The notes below the pieces were generated by a model, which saw only the letters and a program-made list of their open reading frames with translations, was not told where the DNA came from and ran no database searches. Positions 8,935 through 17,651 of a stretch of 64,000 nucleotides of DNA are shown here, piece by piece. The stretch is taken from positions 62,001 to 126,000 of the forward strand of contig NZ_QNRF01000006.1 of assembly GCF_003314975.1 (NCBI RefSeq), given 5' to 3'. Each line of letters begins with the position of its first letter. Within the stretch, counting starts at the first letter, position 1. The translations under genes and the position numbers were made by a program. Source of the DNA: Marinomonas aquiplantarum (GTDB lineage Bacteria; Pseudomonadota; Gammaproteobacteria; Pseudomonadales; Marinomonadaceae).

Positions 8935-9199
8935 AAGCGGCTAATTGCTCGGCCGTAGCCTTAGGTTGATGTTTCACCTTCCAAGCCTCATAGGGTTCAC
9001 CATATACATGTTCACGCGCTTCGTCATAACTTACTTCAACACCTTGATTTTCGGCTTCTGCCATATACCACTTACTCAAACAGTTTCGACAAAAACCTGC
9101 AAGATTCATTAAGTCTATATTTTGTACTGTTTTGTTGTCATCTAGGTGCTTTAACAAACGACGAAATACCGCCGCTTCTATTTCAGTTTGCTTATCCAT
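8906..9199 (-). CDS. DUF1244 family protein
   Basis: 97 aa, cytoplasmic, starting MDKQTEIEAAVFRRLLKHLD. It contains the family core NLAGFCRNCLSKWYMAEAEN with a conserved CxxC and a YDEAREHVYGEPYEAWK segment. The ATG at 9199 is chosen because this family begins there; the frame stays open upstream to 9502 only as a shadow of tapT. The function is not established. It sits between tapT and lapG, with the 29-nt lapG overlap noted there. Confidence 0.85.
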   Translation of the reverse strand: MDKQTEIEAAVFRRLLKHLDDNKTVQNIDLMNLAGFCRNCLSKWYMAEAENQGVEVSYDEAREHVYGEPYEAWKVKHQPKATAEQLAAFDAKSQPKK

Positions 9200-9239
9200 G
9201 GTGTATTTCTCTAGCTTAGTTAAAATTGACGGTACCAGC

Positions 9240-9824
9240 TTAAAGATGCTGATGATGCTTTGGTTGCCGACGCCATTGCCAAGCCTGAGCCTGTTGCATG
9301 AAGTCACGCAAACCTTGCATGTCTTCGGCACACAGTTGCTCAATGCAATAAGCACAAGCTTCCAAGGTTGACAGTGCTTGATCATTTGGGGACTTTCGAA
9401 TGGCATAGGCCCCAACGGGTGGTTGCTCAAACGACAAGGTTGTAAAACGCTGTAAAAGCGGCTCACTGAGCAGTAACTTCTTGGCTTTTCGCCAAGTTGC
9501 ATCGATCAAAATGATCCCTTCAATATGACTTTTTTGATCTTCTGTGACTGACTCTACAGGTGTCGCCCCCTGACCGGGAAACAACAGACGCCAAGCATCC
9601 ACATCTAAATGCGACAAACACGTCACATCAGCACTATCAACGCATTCTACTGATGGCAAAGCCAAACGCAGTAAGGCGACGGTGTTTTTCGCGTGTAATG
9701 CCTCTTTACCATCCTGTACAACCAAAATCTTCAGGCGAGTTGTCAGTGAAGGTATCCAAGCACACACGCATTGTGACTGTAAGAAGCCACAGGCCTCACA
9801 CTGAGGACGTTTATTCGACGTCAT
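9240..9824 (-). CDS. tapT: DTW-domain tRNA-uridine aminocarboxypropyltransferase (TapT-like)
   Basis: 194 aa. The N-terminal Cys cluster (C-x2-C-x6-C-x-C at residues 9-21) is a probable metal-binding knot. The DTW signature appears as IDATWRKAKKL, preceded by a Ser/Pro-rich substrate loop. Family members transfer the 3-amino-3-carboxypropyl group of SAM to U47 in tRNA (acp3U). Length and motifs fit the TapT/YfiP group. It is followed 40 nt later by the DUF1244 gene. Confidence 0.85.
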   Translation of the reverse strand: MTSNKRPQCEACGFLQSQCVCAWIPSLTTRLKILVVQDGKEALHAKNTVALLRLALPSVECVDSADVTCLSHLDVDAWRLLFPGQGATPVESVTEDQKSHIEGIILIDATWRKAKKLLLSEPLLQRFTTLSFEQPPVGAYAIRKSPNDQALSTLEACAYCIEQLCAEDMQGLRDFMQQAQAWQWRRQPKHHQHL

Positions 9825-9876
9825 TGCCTGCTCTCATCTGTCTGAATATTACGCTGCTCCCATGGGTCACCAAATA

Positions 9877-10602
9877 CTAAGATAGCTTCGCTAAATAAGC
9901 TTGCACAACTTGATCCCAACCAAGATCCAATGCCTCGACAGTCAAAGCATGACCAATTGATACTTCAGCAATATGACCCGGTGCACACAAGGCTTCAACA
10001 TTATTCAAATCCAAATCGTGACCAGCGTTTACTCCCAAACCGGCCGCGACCGCTGCTTGAGCTGCTTGCTGATATTGAGCCAACACCGCCTCCGCGTCTT
10101 CTGTGTCATAAGCATTGGCATAGGCTTCGGTATACAACTCAACACGGTCAGCACCAATGTCTTTTGCCATTTGCATATTGTCTGCCACTGGGTCCATAAA
10201 CAAGACAACACGAATGCCCTTTTGTTTCAGTTTCGCAATCACTGGACGCAAAGCATCTTGATCACGAGCTAGGTTCCAACCATGATCTGAGGTTAATTGA
10301 TTTGGATCATCTGGTACCAATGTGCATTGATGTGGCACGACCTCCTGAACCACTTCTAAGAATTTAGCGTCAGGAAAGCCTTCTATATTCAACTCTGCTG
10401 TTGGAAAACGTTTTAACAAATCTTTTAGATCATAAGCATCTTGATACGTTGCATGACGCTGATCTGGGCGTGGATGAATGGTGACACCAAAGGCGCCTAA
10501 CGTAAGGGTACGCTCTGCCATTTCAACCATGTTTGGGTAATTGCGCCCACGGGAATTACGTAATAGACCAATTTTGTTCAGGTTAACGCTTAAATGTGTC
10601 AT
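9877..10602 (-). CDS. pdxJ: Pyridoxine 5'-phosphate synthase
   Basis: 241 aa from the ATG at 10602 (MTHLSVNLNKIGLLRNSRG). The frame is open to 10635, but the family starts at this Met. It is a TIM barrel with PdxJ signatures: NLNKIGLLRNSRG, VTIHPRPDQRH, NIEGFP, CTLVPDDPNQLTSDHGW, RVELYTEAYA and VNAGHDLDLNN. PdxJ condenses 1-deoxyxylulose 5-phosphate with 3-amino-2-oxopropyl phosphate in the DXP-dependent vitamin B6 pathway. recO and acpS, frequent neighbours elsewhere, are not next to it here. Confidence 0.95.
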   Translation of the reverse strand: MTHLSVNLNKIGLLRNSRGRNYPNMVEMAERTLTLGAFGVTIHPRPDQRHATYQDAYDLKDLLKRFPTAELNIEGFPDAKFLEVVQEVVPHQCTLVPDDPNQLTSDHGWNLARDQDALRPVIAKLKQKGIRVVLFMDPVADNMQMAKDIGADRVELYTEAYANAYDTEDAEAVLAQYQQAAQAAVAAGLGVNAGHDLDLNNVEALCAPGHIAEVSIGHALTVEALDLGWDQVVQAYLAKLS

Positions 10603-10781
10603 GCCATGTCTCTCGATTCGATCATTTTGGCGCATTATAAAACAAACTCTTCTTTCTCAATACTAAATCTCCTTAACTTCTGCCAAATCTACCACTCAGC
10701 TTATGATAAACTTGCCCAATAAAGAGGCCACCAGCAGCAAGCACACAGGCTTTGTTATACGTCGCAAAATAGGACTCCTTA

Positions 10782-11456
10782 ATGCAATACGAACGCTTTG
10801 AAGACATTTATCAGCGTGCCGCCCAACGACATGGTGGTGAACGTGCTCTTGAACAGAGATTATCTCGCCCTTTGTCTAGTAACGAGTTAAAAAATCATAC
10901 GGATGATCGCTGGTTGTCCGCCTTTAGTCAGAAAGTCTTTCAGTCCGGTATTAGCTGGCAAGTGGTACGCAATAAATGGCCCAATTTTGAAGACGTGTTT
11001 TTTCATTTTGATATTGAAAAAATGCTACTAATCCATGATGAGATGTGGGAAGAAAAAGCCAAGGATCAGCGCATTATCCGACATTTAGGAAAGGTCATGA
11101 CGATTCGGGAAAATGCTTTAATGATTCATGAGAGCCAACAGAATCATACTTCTTTTAGCCACTTCATCGCCGATTGGCCTAGCGATAATATTATTGGTTT
11201 GTGGCGACACCTTAAAAAACATGGTGCTCGTTTAGGTGGCAATACTGGCCCATATACCTTACGAGCAATGGGTAAAGACACTTTCTTACTCACCAAAGAC
11301 GTAGAAGGCTATCTTCGCCATCACCAAATCATGACCACAGGAAAAGACACACAATCAGCTTGGCAAGCCGCTCAAGACGCTTTTAACCACTGGCAACAGG
11401 AAAGCGGTCGATCCTATACAGAGATCAGTCAATGCCTCGCCCTAAGCATTAATTAA
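10782..11456 (+). CDS. DNA-3-methyladenine glycosylase I family protein
   Basis: 224 aa. The segment DDRWLSAFSQKVFQSGISWQ and the following WPNFEDVFFHFD match the Tag-type helix-hairpin-helix glycosylases that excise 3-methyladenine. The family's usual zinc-binding N-terminal Cys is absent, as in the shorter Tag-like branch common in marine gammaproteobacteria. The protein is soluble. It is followed after 23 nt by a DsbA-like gene on the same strand. Activity on 3-methyladenine is inferred from family membership only. Confidence 0.75.
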   Translation: MQYERFEDIYQRAAQRHGGERALEQRLSRPLSSNELKNHTDDRWLSAFSQKVFQSGISWQVVRNKWPNFEDVFFHFDIEKMLLIHDEMWEEKAKDQRIIRHLGKVMTIRENALMIHESQQNHTSFSHFIADWPSDNIIGLWRHLKKHGARLGGNTGPYTLRAMGKDTFLLTKDVEGYLRHHQIMTTGKDTQSAWQAAQDAFNHWQQESGRSYTEISQCLALSIN

Positions 11457-11479
11457 CACATTCACATTCAGGAGAACTC

Positions 11480-12121
11480 ATGGCCGATCTTCGTATCGAC
11501 ATTATTTCAGACATCGTTTGCCCTTGGTGCTACCTTGGCTATTCTCGTTTAAAACAAGCGATAGATCAGCTTGGTGAAGATTACAAAATTGACATCCGCT
11601 GGCAACCATTCGAATTGCACCCCGATATGCCATTATCCGGCGCAGATCGAGAAAGCTACCTAGGTACTAAATTTGGTAGTCAAGAAAAACTCAATGAAGT
11701 GAGCCATGCTCTACAACATGTGGGAAAAGAGGCTGGGATTGAATTTAACTTTACGGAGAAAGACCAGATCCCTAACACCAAGCTAACCCATCAGTTTGTA
11801 CTGGCCGCCAGCAAAGCAGGATTGGGCACACCTTACGTACTTGCTCTTTTCCATGCCTACTTCACCAATGGAGAAAACATAGGACAACAAGCCATACTGG
11901 AAAAGATCGCTCTGGCTTCAGGATTAAAAGACACCGACCTAGCTTATGCTATTAGCGATGAAGCCAAAAGGTTAACGGATAAAAAGCTCAAGCATTTGCG
12001 CAGCATGGACATTCAATCAGTGCCAACTTATGTCATCAATGACAAATACATGATACACGGAGCACATGATCCAGAATCTTTCTTAAAAGTACTTAATGAC
12101 ATTGCGGAAAAAGAGCACTAA
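11480..12121 (+). CDS. DsbA-family (FrnE-like) thiol oxidoreductase
   Basis: 213 aa, no signal peptide, so cytoplasmic. It has a thioredoxin fold with the CPWC motif (residues 14-17 in DIVCPWCYLG), a central helical insert, and a cis-Pro loop (QSVPTYVINDKYMIHGAHDP). This is the FrnE/2-hydroxychromene-2-carboxylate isomerase-like subgroup of DsbA. The strong AGGAG at 11471 sets the start. A rho-independent terminator follows at 12143. The substrate is unknown; redox or oxidative-stress roles are known for some relatives. Confidence 0.88.
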   Translation: MADLRIDIISDIVCPWCYLGYSRLKQAIDQLGEDYKIDIRWQPFELHPDMPLSGADRESYLGTKFGSQEKLNEVSHALQHVGKEAGIEFNFTEKDQIPNTKLTHQFVLAASKAGLGTPYVLALFHAYFTNGENIGQQAILEKIALASGLKDTDLAYAISDEAKRLTDKKLKHLRSMDIQSVPTYVINDKYMIHGAHDPESFLKVLNDIAEKEH

Positions 12122-12142
12122 GTCAGTCTAGTCGGCATAAAA

Positions 12143-12173
12143 AATGGGAGGCAATCGGCCTCCCATTTTTTTC
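12143..12173 (+). terminator. Rho-independent terminator after the DsbA-like gene
   Basis: A perfect 10-bp stem AATGGGAGGC / GCCTCCCATT with a 5-nt loop is followed by a run of T. It ends the tag-like/dsbA-like unit. Confidence 0.9.
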
Positions 12174-12216
12174 ACTTCAAAAAAACTATCAATACTCTCA
12201 AGTTAATAAGAAATTT

Positions 12217-12235
12217 AATGTTGATAATCATTCAC
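12217..12235 (+). promoter_or_regulatory. Fur box upstream of bfd
   Basis: AATGTTGATAATCATTCAC matches 14 of 19 positions of the Fur consensus, including an unbroken TGATAATCATT core. It lies ~50 nt before the bfd start, in a very AT-rich promoter region. Confidence 0.65.
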
Positions 12236-12266
12236 ATTAAAAATAAAATCAAAACATATAAACACT

Positions 12267-12285
12267 AATGAGAGTAATTTTCATT
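12267..12285 (+). promoter_or_regulatory. Second Fur-like box overlapping the bfd ribosome-binding site
   Basis: AATGAGAGTAATTTTCATT has the AATGAGA...TCATT symmetry typical of gammaproteobacterial Fur sites and ends one base before the bfd ATG. Its GAGAG doubles as the likely Shine-Dalgarno, so Fur binding here could also block transcription through the start region. Confidence 0.55.
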
Positions 12286-12286
12286 C

Positions 12287-12481
12287 ATGTACGTATGTAT
12301 TTGTAACAAAGTCTCAGACAAAGACATCAAAGCTTCAATACAAGATGGCGCGACTACCATGCGTGCCCTGTACAAAGAGCACAACATTGGTAGTCAATGT
12401 GGCAAGTGCTGCCAGTGCGCAAAACAAGTACTGAACCAAGAACTCATCAAAATAGCCGAAAGCCAATTTCAAGTTGCTTGA
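12287..12481 (+). CDS. bfd: Bacterioferritin-associated ferredoxin Bfd
   Basis: 64 aa with four Cys arranged C4-x-C6 and C38-x2-C41 (YVCICNKVSD and GSQCGKCCQCAK) plus an adjacent Cys. This is the [2Fe-2S] BFD fold. Bfd docks on bacterioferritin and passes electrons that reduce stored ferric iron for release. Two Fur-like boxes upstream imply expression when iron is scarce. It converges with the two bfr genes, which sit immediately downstream on the other strand. Confidence 0.93.
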   Translation: MYVCICNKVSDKDIKASIQDGATTMRALYKEHNIGSQCGKCCQCAKQVLNQELIKIAESQFQVA

Positions 12482-12496
12482 TGTCTTTTTGTTTCA

Positions 12497-12961
12497 TTAC
12501 ATTTGAGACTGTAGATAGTTTTCAATTCCTGAAGTTTTAATCAATTGTTGCTGAGTTTCCAGCCAATCAATCTGCTCTTCTTGCTCTTCCAGAATTTTTT
12601 CCAATGTATCACGGCTCATGAAATCAAGCTTTTGCTCACATAAATCAATGGCCGCTTTCACTGCACCAACCGTGCCCAATTCAAATTCTAGATTTGCGGA
12701 AATCATCTCTTCGCTGTTTTCACCAATGCGAAGTCGACCTAAGTCTTGAAGGTTAGGCAAACCTTCTAAAAATAAAATACGCTCAATCAAACGATCGGCA
12801 TTTTTCATTTTTTGAATTGAGGTTTTGTAATCGGCCTTGTCCAAAGCTGAAAAACCAAAATCCTTAAACATACGAGCGTGAAGAAAATATTGGTTAATTC
12901 CTACTAACTCGTTAGCCAACACCTTGTTTAAACTAGCAACAACGTCGCGATCACCTTTCAT
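12497..12961 (-). CDS. bfr: Bacterioferritin subunit, haem-binding type lacking ferroxidase site
   Basis: 154 aa, four-helix bacterioferritin. Compared with the E. coli Bfr ligand positions, Glu18 and Glu94 are kept, but Glu51, His54, Glu127 and His130 are replaced by Lys51, Asn54, Gln127 and Gln130. Met52, the haem axial ligand, is retained. This subunit should therefore bind haem at the dimer interface but not oxidise iron. It lies 9 nt downstream of the complementary subunit gene, so mixed shells are likely, as known for paired bacterioferritins in Pseudomonas and Neisseria. Confidence 0.92.
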   Translation of the reverse strand: MKGDRDVVASLNKVLANELVGINQYFLHARMFKDFGFSALDKADYKTSIQKMKNADRLIERILFLEGLPNLQDLGRLRIGENSEEMISANLEFELGTVGAVKAAIDLCEQKLDFMSRDTLEKILEEQEEQIDWLETQQQLIKTSGIENYLQSQM

Positions 12962-12970
12962 AGCCTGCTC

Positions 12971-13444
12971 CTAGTTACCCATCTGAGATTGGTAGTAGTT
13001 CTGCATGCCAATCTTATCCATTAGGCCAAGCTGCTGCTCCAACCAATAGACATGATCTTCTTCGGTATCAAACAGAAGCTTTTCAAGCGTCTCACGTGTT
13101 TGATAGTCGCCTTCTTCTTCACAGATTTTAATCGCTCCACGAACACTGCTAACCACTTCTAGTTCAAGTGTTAGATCATTCTGCATCATTGAACGAACAT
13201 CGGACCCAACCAAAAGATCGCGGCGCTTAGTCATGCAAGGAACACCTTCCAAGAACAAGATACGCTTAATTAGCCAATCTGAGTGCTGAGTTTCTTCTTC
13301 CATTTCGTGATTCAAACGCTCATAAAGCTTGTTTAAACCCCAATCGTCGTACATGCGAGAGTGAATGAAGTACTGATCAATTGCAGCCAATTCATTGGCC
13401 AACAATGCATTCAGACTATCAATTACTTTCTGACTGCCTTTCAT
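12971..13444 (-). CDS. bfr: Bacterioferritin subunit, ferroxidase type lacking the haem Met
   Basis: 157 aa. All six di-iron ligands are visible: Glu18, Glu51, His54, Glu94, and the E-x2-H pair at 128-131 (one residue shifted from E. coli). The haem ligand position 52 is Thr. This is the ferroxidase partner of the downstream haem-type subunit. Strong GAGGAGAG ribosome-binding site. The 103 nt between it and parC carry three perfect inverted repeats that could structure its 5' leader. Confidence 0.92.
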   Translation of the reverse strand: MKGSQKVIDSLNALLANELAAIDQYFIHSRMYDDWGLNKLYERLNHEMEEETQHSDWLIKRILFLEGVPCMTKRRDLLVGSDVRSMMQNDLTLELEVVSSVRGAIKICEEEGDYQTRETLEKLLFDTEEDHVYWLEQQLGLMDKIGMQNYYQSQMGN

Positions 13445-13462
13445 ATTTCTCTCCTCACAAGT

Positions 13463-13541
13463 GGCGTTACTTGAACATCCTGTAACGCCGAATTAACACC
13501 TTATCATTAGGTTGTGACCTAGGTGTTATTCAGTCACAACC
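13463..13541. other. Cluster of three inverted repeats, two interleaved (pseudoknot-like), between bfr and parC
   Basis: IR1 is GGCGTTAC (13463-13470) with GTAACGCC (13482-13489). IR2 is TAACACCT (13494-13501) with AGGTGTTA (13521-13528). IR3 is GGTTGTGAC (13510-13518) with GTCACAACC (13533-13541). All are perfect. IR2 and IR3 interleave A-B-A'-B', so the RNA can form either of two hairpins, or an H-type pseudoknot with 8-, 2- and 4-nt connectors. IR1 ends 18 nt before the bfr ATG. There is no U-tract after IR3 on the minus strand, so it is not an ordinary parC terminator. Confidence 0.6.
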
Positions 13542-13547
13542 AACCTC

Positions 13548-15851
13548 TTATCCTTCGAATAAATCCGGATCAGATGGGGTCGCAGTAGAAGCCACTTTGC
13601 CTTCGCCTACTTTCACTTCCAAGCCATCAATTCGTTGGAAACCTCTTGGTAACTTCAAGCCACGGCGACCGCGCTCACCCATGTATTCTTGTAAGTCTTT
13701 TTCGGTAAAGTTCATAAAACGCTTACCGGATAAGGCCACCAATAAATCCTCGGGCTGAACACATGCCATCGCCACAACCAGCTCTTCGCCCTGCGCTGCA
13801 CGAGCACTTGGAATGCTGATCATCTTGTTGCCTTTACCTTTTGCCATCTGTGGCAATGAAGCGACGTCAAATACTAACATACGTCCCTCATTAGATATTG
13901 CAACAACGCGTCCCGCTTCTGTACTCGACACAGCAACAGGTGCTAACACTTTAGCCCCAGCTGGCAAGCTCAAAGTCGCTTTACCTGCTTTATTTTTAGC
14001 ATACAAATCTTTCAATTGCGCAACAAAACCATAACCCGCATCACTGGCAACTAAATAATGCGCTTCTTCTTTGTCTAATACCGCCGCGACAATCGTTGAG
14101 TCTTTCTCTAAAGAAATGCGCCCCGTAATCGGTTCACCTTGCCCTCGTGCTGATGGCAAGGTATGCGCTTTAATGGAATAGGTCCGCCCATTCGACGCGA
14201 ACAAGACTAGCGTCTGATTTGAGCGACCTTTGGTGCTGATCAAGAACTCATCACCAGACTTGTAGCTCAAACCTTGCACATCAATGTCATGACCTTTGGC
14301 TGCGCGAATCCAACCTTGTTTTGAAATCACCACCGTAATGGGGTCATTTGATAATAGATCTTCCTCGCTAAAGGCTTGTGCCTCTTTACGAGCAACAATT
14401 GGAGTACGACGATCATCACCAAACAGATCAACGGCTTCTTGTATTTCGTCAGAGATAAGCTTCTTCAACTTACGATCAGAAGACAATAACCCTTCTAACG
14501 TTTTGCGCTCTTTCTCTAATTCATCCTGCTCACCCTTGATGCGAATTTCTTCCAGTTTCGCCAAATGACGCAACTTCAATTCCAAAATGGCTTCGGCTTG
14601 AATTTCACTCAAACCAAAACGTGCCATCAGCTCCATCTTTGGTTTATCTTCATTACGAATGATTTCGATCACTTCATCAATGTTCAAATACGCGATCAAC
14701 AAACCTTCTAAGATGTGTAGACGGTTGAGCACTTTGTCCAAACGAAATTGTAAGCGCTTGCGTACTACGTCGATTCTAAAACGCAGCCATTCAGATAAGA
14801 AATTCTTAAGGGGTTTAACTTGTGGTAAACCATCTAGACCAATGACATTCATATTCACGCGATAAGATTTTTCCAAATCCGTTGTCGCAAATAAGTGCGT
14901 CATCACAGAATCGATATCAACACGATTGGATTTCGGCACAATCACTAAACGCGTCGGGTTTTCATGATCTGATTCGTCGCGAAGATCCACCACCATTGGC
15001 AATTTTTTGGCCTGCATCTGAGCGGCAATTTGCTCAAGAATTTTGCTACCTGACACTTGATGCGGCAGTTCAGTGATGACAATCTCACCTTCTTCCATCT
15101 CGAAACGAGCGCGAGCTTTAATTTGACCTTTGCCAGTTTCATACAATTTGACGATGTCACTTTTTGGCGTAATGATCTCGCCACCCGTCGGGAAGTCCGG
15201 CCCTTGTACAAAATTCAGTAAGTCTTCAAGTTCTGCATTGGGGTTATTCAACAAGTGAATACAAGCTTCCCCCACCTCTCTCAAGTTATGAGGCGGAATG
15301 TCTGTCGCCATACCAACCGCAATACCAGTAGTACCATTCAACAGTAGATTAGGCAGACGCGCAGGCAATACCGATGGTTCTTGCATTGTGCCATCAAAGT
15401 TTGGCACCCAATCTACCGTGCCTTGAGAGACTTCTTTGAGTAATACATCGGCGTATTTAGACAGACGAGACTCGGTGTAACGCATGGCGGCAAATGACTT
15501 AGGATCATCTGGTGCGCCCCAGTTACCTTGTCCATCGACTAATGGATAGCGATAGGAAAAAGGTTGCGCCATTAACACCATGGCTTCATAACAGGCACTG
15601 TCTCCGTGTGGGTGAAACTTACCCAACACATCCCCGACAGTACGTGCGGATTTTTTGTACTTAGCGGTTGCCTTAAGCCCTAGTTCGCTCATGGCGTAAA
15701 TAATGCGACGTTGTACGGGTTTTAGACCGTCTCCAATATGAGGCAAAGCACGGTCTAGAATAACGTACATAGAGTAGTTCAAGTACGCTTTTTCGGTATA
15801 GTCTTTTAATGAAAGGGTTTCATTAGACTCAAAATTTGACAACTCACTCAA
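13548..15851 (-). CDS. parC: DNA topoisomerase IV subunit A
   Basis: 767 aa. GyrA/ParC breakage-reunion domain with the catalytic Tyr in [11 protein letters not shown] (about residue 122) and a shorter C-terminal beta-pinwheel than GyrA, as expected for ParC. The quinolone-determining region reads [13 protein letters not shown], with Ser and Glu at the usual resistance positions, so it looks quinolone-sensitive. ParC with ParE decatenates daughter chromosomes. parE is not in the window. A second, longer paralogue (gyrA) is at 37302-39956. Confidence 0.96.
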   Translation of the reverse strand: MSELSNFESNETLSLKDYTEKAYLNYSMYVILDRALPHIGDGLKPVQRRIIYAMSELGLKATAKYKKSARTVGDVLGKFHPHGDSACYEAMVLMAQPFSYRYPLVDGQGNWGAPDDPKSFAAMRYTESRLSKYADVLLKEVSQGTVDWVPNFDGTMQEPSVLPARLPNLLLNGTTGIAVGMATDIPPHNLREVGEACIHLLNNPNAELEDLLNFVQGPDFPTGGEIITPKSDIVKLYETGKGQIKARARFEMEEGEIVITELPHQVSGSKILEQIAAQMQAKKLPMVVDLRDESDHENPTRLVIVPKSNRVDIDSVMTHLFATTDLEKSYRVNMNVIGLDGLPQVKPLKNFLSEWLRFRIDVVRKRLQFRLDKVLNRLHILEGLLIAYLNIDEVIEIIRNEDKPKMELMARFGLSEIQAEAILELKLRHLAKLEEIRIKGEQDELEKERKTLEGLLSSDRKLKKLISDEIQEAVDLFGDDRRTPIVARKEAQAFSEEDLLSNDPITVVISKQGWIRAAKGHDIDVQGLSYKSGDEFLISTKGRSNQTLVLFASNGRTYSIKAHTLPSARGQGEPITGRISLEKDSTIVAAVLDKEEAHYLVASDAGYGFVAQLKDLYAKNKAGKATLSLPAGAKVLAPVAVSSTEAGRVVAISNEGRMLVFDVASLPQMAKGKGNKMISIPSARAAQGEELVVAMACVQPEDLLVALSGKRFMNFTEKDLQEYMGERGRRGLKLPRGFQRIDGLEVKVGEGKVASTATPSDPDLFEG

Positions 15852-16035
15852 GGAAGCATTCCTTCTTCTATCGTTTAAATCTACAAGCTAACCGCATGGG
15901 TGCAATAAGATGCTTTTTTCTCTGGGCACAACTATAAAGAATCTCCATGATGCACTGCAACTCTCATGGCAAGATTCTAATGGTAAGGGCTATATTCTCA
16001 TGCTTTAATAGAATGGATCTAACAAAAGGTTCAAG

Positions 16036-16746
16036 ATGGTGAGTCAAGCAGACCATAATACACTCCCTGTTATCCAGCATCCTCTTTACGGTGAAAGCAA
16101 GCGAATCATTATACACCAACAAGAGGATGTTTTGATTGTCCATGAACACCTCAATCAAGCGACGACGCCTTCGCGACTTTACCGGCCCGCTGATTATTGT
16201 TTCTGCTTTGTTATAAAAGGGGAAGTTCATCTGCAATCAGAGCAACACTCAGTGAACTTAAAACCCTATCAAGCGGTTTGGTTACCAAGCCAACAGTCTA
16301 GTGTGCTTACTTTACTGACCCCTAATGCCACTCTTTGTACCATTCGATTCACTAAAATAGCATTAACCGGCCAACATCAAACATTACAGAAAGTGTCTAC
16401 GGGCACAGTGGACTCAAAATTAGAAAAGAAACACATTCAAGTATGGCCATTATGGGAAAGCAAAACGGCTCGAATTTGCATTGAAAAATACCCGGCCCAT
16501 TACTCCGAAGCCCTATACTACCAAAAAGCCGCCAGCCACTATGTGTTGCCCTTAAAAGGGTCAGCGTATTTAGCGAAAAAGAACGCTGCCGCCATTCCCT
16601 GCACAGAGTTTGGCCAGTTCATTCCAGCCAGAGAAGCCAGCGGCATCATCAATCCAGACGATGACCACTTAATCGCTCTGACCGTCATTGTCTCCCAACA
16701 ACAAAAGCTAAAAGGCCGTGTGATTGTCTTAAATCGCCCTTCTTAA
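16036..16746 (+). CDS. Cupin-like protein of unknown function
   Basis: 236 aa, soluble. It shows two RmlC/cupin-like halves: residues ~45-115 (YCFCFVIKGEVHLQSEQHSV then LKPYQAVWLPSQQ) and ~150-225 (SHYVLPLKGSAYLA, FGQFIPAREASGIINPDDDH). The pattern resembles bicupins and the sensory half of some AraC regulators, but there is no DNA-binding domain. Metal-binding His residues are few, so enzymatic activity is uncertain. It is convergent with the ABM-GNAT gene and divergent from parC. Confidence 0.65.
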   Translation: MVSQADHNTLPVIQHPLYGESKRIIIHQQEDVLIVHEHLNQATTPSRLYRPADYCFCFVIKGEVHLQSEQHSVNLKPYQAVWLPSQQSSVLTLLTPNATLCTIRFTKIALTGQHQTLQKVSTGTVDSKLEKKHIQVWPLWESKTARICIEKYPAHYSEALYYQKAASHYVLPLKGSAYLAKKNAAAIPCTEFGQFIPAREASGIINPDDDHLIALTVIVSQQQKLKGRVIVLNRPS

Positions 16747-16763
16747 GCGAATAAAGATAAGCA

Positions 16764-17651
16764 TTATCGTAGAATCAAAGCCGTTAGAACATGATCTTCC
16801 CACTGACCATTGATTTTTAAATAGTCTCTGGCCATCCCTTCTTTTTCAAAACCCAATTTCGCTAACACAGCGGCACTACGTTCATTTCTAGGCATATAAC
16901 CGGCTTGAATCCGATCAATCTGTTGCTCTTTTTGCATATAACGAATACCTGACGTCAGCATTTCATTCATTAAGCCTTTACCCTGCTCACTCTCACGTAA
17001 GCTGTAACCCAGCGTGCAGGCCTGAAATACGCCACGAACAATATTAGAGTAATTACTGTAAGCCAGCATCTTTGTCTCATCAGGTGTTAACAGACACAAA
17101 ACACAACCTTTGTCTTCCAAAAAATCGCGACGCATTTCGCGCACTCTCAATTGACAGGTTTCAAGTGAATAGTAAGCTTCATTTCTTAATGGCTCCCATG
17201 GTGACAAAAAGTGCTTTTCGGAATTGACATAATCATGCAGTAAATCGGCCTGGGATTCGTCTAAAATACGAAGCACACCACGGGGTGTTTTGATAGTAGG
17301 AAAACGAGAGGCGTGTAAATCAGCATTAGAGGTTTTAAACGACATGTCCTTAGTCACAATACAAGATTTAATCGAATACTCTTGATACCAAAAATGCTCA
17401 CCCAATGACAAGACCCTACGTAACATTTCGTCTTCTTGCCATTCTTGGGCTGCAGCCTCAGTCTGCCAATAGGTAATGAGCGTATAAATTTCGCCAAAAC
17501 TACTCTCTTCACCAAGATACCCTGACTTGTCTTTTGCCATCATGAGCAGCTTTTCAATCATGATGCGATGAGTCAGATCCTCCAGCATCAATTTCACTGA
17601 AAGCACGACCGCAAAATATTTTTGATTCGCAGTGGAACTAAATACGCTCAT
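16764..17651 (-). CDS. Fusion of antibiotic-biosynthesis-monooxygenase-like (ABM) domain and GNAT acetyltransferase
   Basis: 295 aa. Residues ~10-110 form a ferredoxin-like ABM domain (KYFAVVLSVKL at one end, then IYTLITYWQTEAAAQEWQ and WYQEYSIKSCIV). Residues ~117-294 are a RimJ/RimL-type GNAT N-acetyltransferase (TPRGVLRIL, SPWEPLR, LGYSLRESEQGKGLMNEML, MPRNERSAAVLAKLGFEKEG). The RimJ-like half suggests acetylation of a protein N-terminus or small amine; the ABM half may bind a small ligand or mediate dimerisation. Strong AGAGG 5 nt before the ATG. The combination is uncommon to my knowledge; the substrate is unknown. Confidence 0.8.
   Translation of the reverse strand: MSVFSSTANQKYFAVVLSVKLMLEDLTHRIMIEKLLMMAKDKSGYLGEESSFGEIYTLITYWQTEAAAQEWQEDEMLRRVLSLGEHFWYQEYSIKSCIVTKDMSFKTSNADLHASRFPTIKTPRGVLRILDESQADLLHDYVNSEKHFLSPWEPLRNEAYYSLETCQLRVREMRRDFLEDKGCVLCLLTPDETKMLAYSNYSNIVRGVFQACTLGYSLRESEQGKGLMNEMLTSGIRYMQKEQQIDRIQAGYMPRNERSAAVLAKLGFEKEGMARDYLKINGQWEDHVLTALILR

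Noticed and set aside
9199-9502. Extended N-terminus for the DUF1244 gene
   Set aside because: The extra 101 codons overlap tapT in another frame and have no DUF1244 similarity; the family starts at the ATG at 9199.
13512-13540. TTGTGAC/GTCACAA as a CRP site
   Set aside because: CRP needs TGTGA-N6-TCACA; here the halves are 16 nt apart.
15964-16236. 90-codon minus-strand frame
   Set aside because: It overlaps the cupin-like gene antisense, and has no motif or convincing ribosome-binding site.
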